Assembly: GCA_021784715.1 (NCBI GenBank)
Contig: JAJYHP010000039.1
Coordinates: forward strand, 1-8,153
DNA from: a bacterium
Lineage (GTDB): Bacteria; Eremiobacterota; Eremiobacteria; Baltobacterales; Baltobacteraceae
Direction: 5' to 3'
Length of the DNA stretch: 8,153 nt
Shown here: positions 5,742 to 8,153 of the stretch, piece after piece
Position numbering within the stretch: position 1 is the first letter of the stretch
Layout: the number at the start of each line of letters is the position of its first letter
Position numbers and translations under genes: made by a program
Notes under the pieces: generated by a model
Database searches by the model: none
Seen by the model: only the letters and a program-made list of their open reading frames with translations
What the model was told of the DNA's origin: nothing

Positions 5742-6868
5742 GCGCGATCGTCACGCGCCTCGGCCGCGACTCGTCGTATCGCATCGCCTGGCCGCTGATC
5801 GTCGGCGCCATCGGGGCGAGCCTACTCGGCGTCGTGCTCATCCGTTCCGCCGATCTGCACAATCCGCAGGCGGGGCCGGAGTATCTCAAGCAGCTGCTCT
5901 ATATTGCGGTGGGCGTTCCGGTAATGCTGCTCTGCGCGCGGATCGATTACCGCATCTGGCAGCGCTTCGCCCCGGCGATCTACGCGCTTAATTTGATTTT
6001 GCTGTTGGCAATCGTCGTCATCGGCCACCGCGCGCTCGGCGCGCAGCGATGGATCTCGCTCGGCCCGCTCGGCACCTTCCAACCCTCGGAGTTTGCGAAG
6101 CTCTTTTTAGCGATCTCCGGCGCGGCGGTGCTCGCACGCGGCGATTACACGCGACTGCGCGATATGTGGAAGCCGCTGCTCACCTTCGCGGTGCCGGCGA
6201 TCTTGGTACTCAAGCAACCCGATTTCGGAACCTCGCTCGTGCTCCTAGCGATTCTCACGACGCAGTTATTCTTCGGACTGCCGCGCCTGGGCGGTTTCGC
6301 GCTCTATTGCGCGGGTCTGGTCGTCGCCGGTGCGGTGACGGCGGGAACGAACCTGGTGCTCAAGCCCTTCCAGAAGGCGCGCTTGCTCGTCTTTCTCAAT
6401 CCCAAAGCCGATCCGCAGGGCGCCGGGTACAATTTGAATCAGGCGAAAATTGCGGTCGGGAACGGTGAATTTTTCGGGCGCGGACTCTTTCACGGAACGC
6501 AGACGCAGCTTTCGTTCGTCCCCGAGCACTCGCGCGATTTCATTTTTACCGTTCTCGCCGAGGAGCTGGGGTTGCTCGGCGTTCTCGGCCTCTTCGCGCT
6601 CTACGGAGCCATCATCTACGGCGGAATACGCGCGATGGACGGCGCGCAAGATCGCTTCGGCCTGCTGCTCGCCTCCGGAATTACCGCGATGCTGCTTTTT
6701 CACATGATGGTGAATATCGGCATGACGGTCGGCATCATGCCGATCACCGGCATCCCGTTGCCCTTTCTCTCCTACGGCGGCTCGGCGATGCTGACGAATT
6801 TCGCCGCCGTCGGCGTGCTGATGAATATCTACGCCCAGAAGGACCGCGGCGTTCTCGGAAACGCGTGA
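5738..6868 (+). CDS. rodA: SEDS peptidoglycan glycosyltransferase RodA
   Basis: This 376-residue integral membrane protein of the FtsW/RodA/SpoVE family polymerises lipid II into glycan strands, usually with a class B penicillin-binding protein, for lateral wall growth. Roughly ten transmembrane segments are visible, the first at about 16-36. SEDS motifs are GAQRWISLG (101-109), QPSEFAK (115-121), LKQPDFGTS (158-166), the GYNLNQAKIAVG loop (230-241), FVPEHSRDFIF (260-270) with presumed catalytic Asp267, and LPFLSYGGS (341-349). Length and the min context favour RodA over FtsW. The ATG at 5738 overlaps the alkB stop (ATGA). The frame stays open to an ATG at 5660, but that would add Arg/His-rich residues atypical of a SEDS N-terminus. 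No class B PBP gene lies in the window. Confidence 0.94.
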   Translation: MSAIVTRLGRDSSYRIAWPLIVGAIGASLLGVVLIRSADLHNPQAGPEYLKQLLYIAVGVPVMLLCARIDYRIWQRFAPAIYALNLILLLAIVVIGHRALGAQRWISLGPLGTFQPSEFAKLFLAISGAAVLARGDYTRLRDMWKPLLTFAVPAILVLKQPDFGTSLVLLAILTTQLFFGLPRLGGFALYCAGLVVAGAVTAGTNLVLKPFQKARLLVFLNPKADPQGAGYNLNQAKIAVGNGEFFGRGLFHGTQTQLSFVPEHSRDFIFTVLAEELGLLGVLGLFALYGAIIYGGIRAMDGAQDRFGLLLASGITAMLLFHMMVNIGMTVGIMPITGIPLPFLSYGGSAMLTNFAAVGVLMNIYAQKDRGVLGNA

Positions 6869-7674
6869 TCGATCGCGCCGCGATGCGTTGCATCGAACTC
6901 CACGATGCGACGCCGCTTGCCACGATTCGCGAGGCGCCGCCGGGAACGCGCTTCGCCGCGTCGGGAGAACTCGCTCCCGAGGTTCGCGACGCCCTCGTCG
7001 AGCGCGCGCCGCGCGGCGCCTTCGCGCTCCAGCTCGCCTACGGCGGTTGCGAGCTGCTCGATGAGCCGCGCATCGCCGCGGGCGTCGAATCACTCGCGCT
7101 GAGCGGCGCCGATCTCGACCGGCTCGTTCTGCCCCCGAAGCTCCGCGCGCTACGCTTGAGCGGCGGTGGTGGATCGCTGCGCGCGTTGCTTGCGTTGCCG
7201 CTGGAGATCCTCGCGATCGATCGCGGAGCCTTCGATACCGCGCCGCTCGTCGAGCATGCGACGCTCGCCGCGCTCTCGCTTGCGAATCTCCCCGCCGAGG
7301 CCGCGAGCGTCGGCTCGCGCCTCCGTGCGCTGCGAACGATCGGCGTACCGCTGCGCACGCTTGAATCGCTGCGCTCGGGACGCGCGCTCGAACGCTTCGA
7401 ATGCAGTCGGTGCGATGCGTTGGAATCGATCGACGCACTCGCGGCGTTGCCGGCCTTGCGCGAACTCGGGCTCGAGGGCTGTTGGCGCCTCGACCTTCAC
7501 GCGACAATAGAATTCCTCGGTCGGCTTCCGCTGCGCGCGTTGCGTATCGATATCGGCGGGCGCCGAAAGAACGTCGAAGTCGATAAACGTCTCAAGCTCG
7601 AGCGTCTCGCGCCCTTTCCAACGCCGGAGACGGTGCAGGAGTCCTCTTCCGAATCCTCCTCGAAAGAAAGGTAA
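6865..7674 (+). CDS. Leucine-rich-repeat protein of unknown function
   Basis: This 269-residue protein starts at GTG 6865 with a 4-base overlap on the rodA stop (GTGA); an ATG at 6883 is an alternative. No signal peptide or membrane segment is visible, so it is probably cytoplasmic. Residues about 74-230 contain irregular LRR-like units of roughly 20-24 residues, such as VESLALSGADL, LRALRLSGGG, LAALSLANLP, LERFECSRC and LRELGLEGCW. Such folds usually bind proteins. Cys180 and Cys183 form a CxxC-like pair within one repeat. The C-terminus is a Ser/Glu-rich tail ending SSSESSSKER. Being last in a coupled min-rodA operon suggests a role near the envelope or division machinery, but that is inference. 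Bacterial LRR families are diverse and I do not recognise this one. Confidence 0.75.
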   Translation: MIDRAAMRCIELHDATPLATIREAPPGTRFAASGELAPEVRDALVERAPRGAFALQLAYGGCELLDEPRIAAGVESLALSGADLDRLVLPPKLRALRLSGGGGSLRALLALPLEILAIDRGAFDTAPLVEHATLAALSLANLPAEAASVGSRLRALRTIGVPLRTLESLRSGRALERFECSRCDALESIDALAALPALRELGLEGCWRLDLHATIEFLGRLPLRALRIDIGGRRKNVEVDKRLKLERLAPFPTPETVQESSSESSSKER

Positions 7675-7727
7675 GAAGCGCACGCAACGTGAAGAGCACG
7701 CCGTAGCCGACGAAGCGAGTCGCAGTT

Positions 7728-7758
7728 TTGCGATCCGACGCCGAGCGAAAAGTATTAT
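7728..7758 (+). promoter_or_regulatory. Candidate promoter of the RNase E/G gene
   Basis: TATTAT at 7753-7758 (in AGTATTATAC) is a good -10 element and the only A/T-rich patch here. TTGCGA at 7728-7733 could be the -35, though the 19-nt spacer is long. Transcription would start around 7765 and leave a leader of about 120 nt. Confidence 0.4.
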
Positions 7759-7786
7759 ACGCGCGTCGCGCGCATGGCCCGTCACA

Positions 7787-7801
7787 GGCGAGCTCGCCGA
7801 A
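7787..7801 (+). repeat. 15-bp direct repeat with palindromic core, copy 1 (leader)
   Basis: GGCGAGCTCGCCGAA; the first 12 bases are a perfect palindrome. It lies in the RNase E/G leader and recurs exactly at 7951-7965 inside the coding sequence. Confidence 0.6.
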
Positions 7802-7870
7802 GTCGCGATCCCGGGTAGCACCCGCCGGGTCGCGCGTTTGAGCGGTAGCCGGGCGGCCGGGGCGCCCGCC

Positions 7871-7877
7871 AGAAGGA
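7871..7877 (+). promoter_or_regulatory. Ribosome binding site of the RNase E/G gene
   Basis: AGAAGGA lies 10 nt before the GTG at 7888, within a short A/T-rich stretch (ACAATATATAC). It supports this GTG as the start. A GC-rich hairpin ends directly upstream. Confidence 0.65.
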
Positions 7878-7887
7878 CAATATATAC

Positions 7888-8153
7888 GTGCGCAACGAGA
7901 TTCTGATCTCGAGCGACCCGTGGGAAAACCGGGTTGCTATTTTGGAGGACGGCGAGCTCGCCGAACTCTACATCGAGCGTGAAGAGAAAGTCATCGGCTC
8001 GATTTACAAAGGCAAGGTTCACAACGTGCTCCCGGGTATGGGCGCGGCGTTCGTCGATATCGGCCTCGGCCGCAACGCCTTTCTTTACGTCGACGATATC
8101 AACAAACAGCCGCTCAACATCGGCGACGTCGAAATAACGCAAGGGCACAGCGG
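7888..8153 (+). CDS. rne/rng: Rne/Rng family ribonuclease (RNase E/G), N-terminal part
   Basis: The 88 visible codons belong to the RNase E/G family, single-strand endoribonucleases that initiate mRNA decay and mature rRNA and tRNA. The start reads VRNEILISSDPWENRVAIL, followed by EDGELAELYIERE, the family N-terminus. GSIYKGKVHNVLPGMGAAFV and DIGLGRNAFLYVDDI follow, which is the beginning of the S1 RNA-binding domain embedded in the RNase H-like fold. The GTG at 7888 is set by the AGAAGGA site and by homology to the conserved EILI start. The gene is cut by the window edge, so the catalytic DNase I-like domain and zinc link are not seen and RNase E cannot be told from RNase G. It lies downstream of the min-rodA operon on the same strand but after a 213-bp gap with its own likely promoter. 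Confidence 0.92.
   Translation, partial: MRNEILISSDPWENRVAILEDGELAELYIEREEKVIGSIYKGKVHNVLPGMGAAFVDIGLGRNAFLYVDDINKQPLNIGDVEITQGHS
7951..7965 (+). repeat. 15-bp direct repeat with palindromic core, copy 2 (coding)
   Basis: An exact copy of the leader element at 7787-7801, here encoding Gly-Glu-Leu-Ala-Glu in the conserved ILEDGELAE stretch of the RNase. The coding constraint explains this copy; the match in the leader is the unexplained part. Confidence 0.6.

Larger units (their letters stand above)
7675..7887 (+). other. Intergenic leader region upstream of the RNase E/G gene
   Basis: There is no credible gene in these 213 bases. The region contains a candidate promoter near 7728-7758 and then consecutive GC-rich hairpins: GCGCG/CGCGC at 7761-7773; the palindrome GGCGAGCTCGCC at 7787-7798; CGGGT/ACCCG at 7812-7824, which competes with ACCC/GGGT at 7820-7830; and GGGCG/CGCCC at 7851-7867 just before the ribosome binding site. 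RNase E of E. coli controls its own mRNA through a structured leader, so a similar feedback role is conceivable. No intrinsic terminator with a good U-tract is seen after the LRR gene. Confidence 0.5.

Noticed and set aside
6266..7507. 413-codon minus-strand open frame opposite rodA and the LRR gene
   Set aside because: Its translation is extremely Arg/Ala-rich, typical of a frame shadow in GC-rich DNA, and it opposes the conserved RodA motifs.
7708..7730. Possible terminator hairpin CGAC...GTCG followed by TTTT after the LRR gene
   Set aside because: The stem is only 4 bp with a 7-nt loop and four T residues; too weak to call, and it overlaps the candidate -35 region.
7774..7818. 14-codon Arg-rich upstream ORF (MARHRRARRSRDPG) in the RNase leader, ending within a hairpin
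   Set aside because: It has no Shine-Dalgarno, would start only about 9 nt after the predicted transcription start, and Arg richness is expected by chance in such GC-rich DNA.
7150..8148. 332-codon minus-strand open frame across the LRR gene, intergenic gap and RNase gene
   Set aside because: It is antisense to the clearly homologous RNase E/G N-terminus and has no coding signature of its own.

Overview
The window is a GC-rich bacterial chromosome segment. It is densely packed and carries no RNA genes, mobile elements or CRISPR arrays. Codon use is uniform (strong G/C at third positions), so nothing looks recently acquired. The gene set, minC-minD-minD-minE-alkB-rodA followed by an RNase E/G gene, is a chromosomal cell-shape and division neighbourhood. 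It loosely recalls the min/rodA/rng clusters of Firmicutes, but the composition and the full MinCDE set point to a high-GC, non-Firmicute lineage. My best guess, from memory only, is a Vulcanimicrobiota/Eremiobacterota (WPS-2)-like bacterium; confidence is low.

Layout. On the minus strand, 81-2102 encodes a secreted M48 metallopeptidase with an unusually long C-terminal half. A second minus-strand gene starts at about 91, overlaps the peptidase stop, and runs off the left edge. Positions 2103 to about 2256 form a divergent regulatory interval holding a perfect 7-bp-arm inverted repeat. On the plus strand, seven genes follow with junctions of only a few bases: minC (to 3159), minD1 (3161-3952), minD2 (3956-4795), minE (4792-5160), alkB (5157-5741), rodA (5738-6868) and a leucine-rich-repeat protein (6865-7674). 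The first two junctions are 1- and 3-nt gaps; the last four are ATGA or GTGA 4-base overlaps. This is almost certainly one translationally coupled operon. A 213-bp gap (7675-7887) then holds a candidate promoter and a chain of GC-rich hairpins leading into an RNase E/G family gene (GTG at 7888) cut by the right edge.

How the genes fit together. MinC inhibits FtsZ. MinD ATPases bring MinC to the membrane, and MinE stimulates MinD turnover, which places the division site. RodA is the SEDS glycosyltransferase of lateral wall growth, so the operon links septum placement to elongation. The AlkB-type dealkylase and the LRR protein are passengers, or partners of unknown role. The most notable feature is the tandem pair of complete, divergent minD genes, each keeping all catalytic motifs and a membrane-targeting helix, next to a MinE whose N-terminus carries nearly the same FFKRLxG membrane motif as MinD1.
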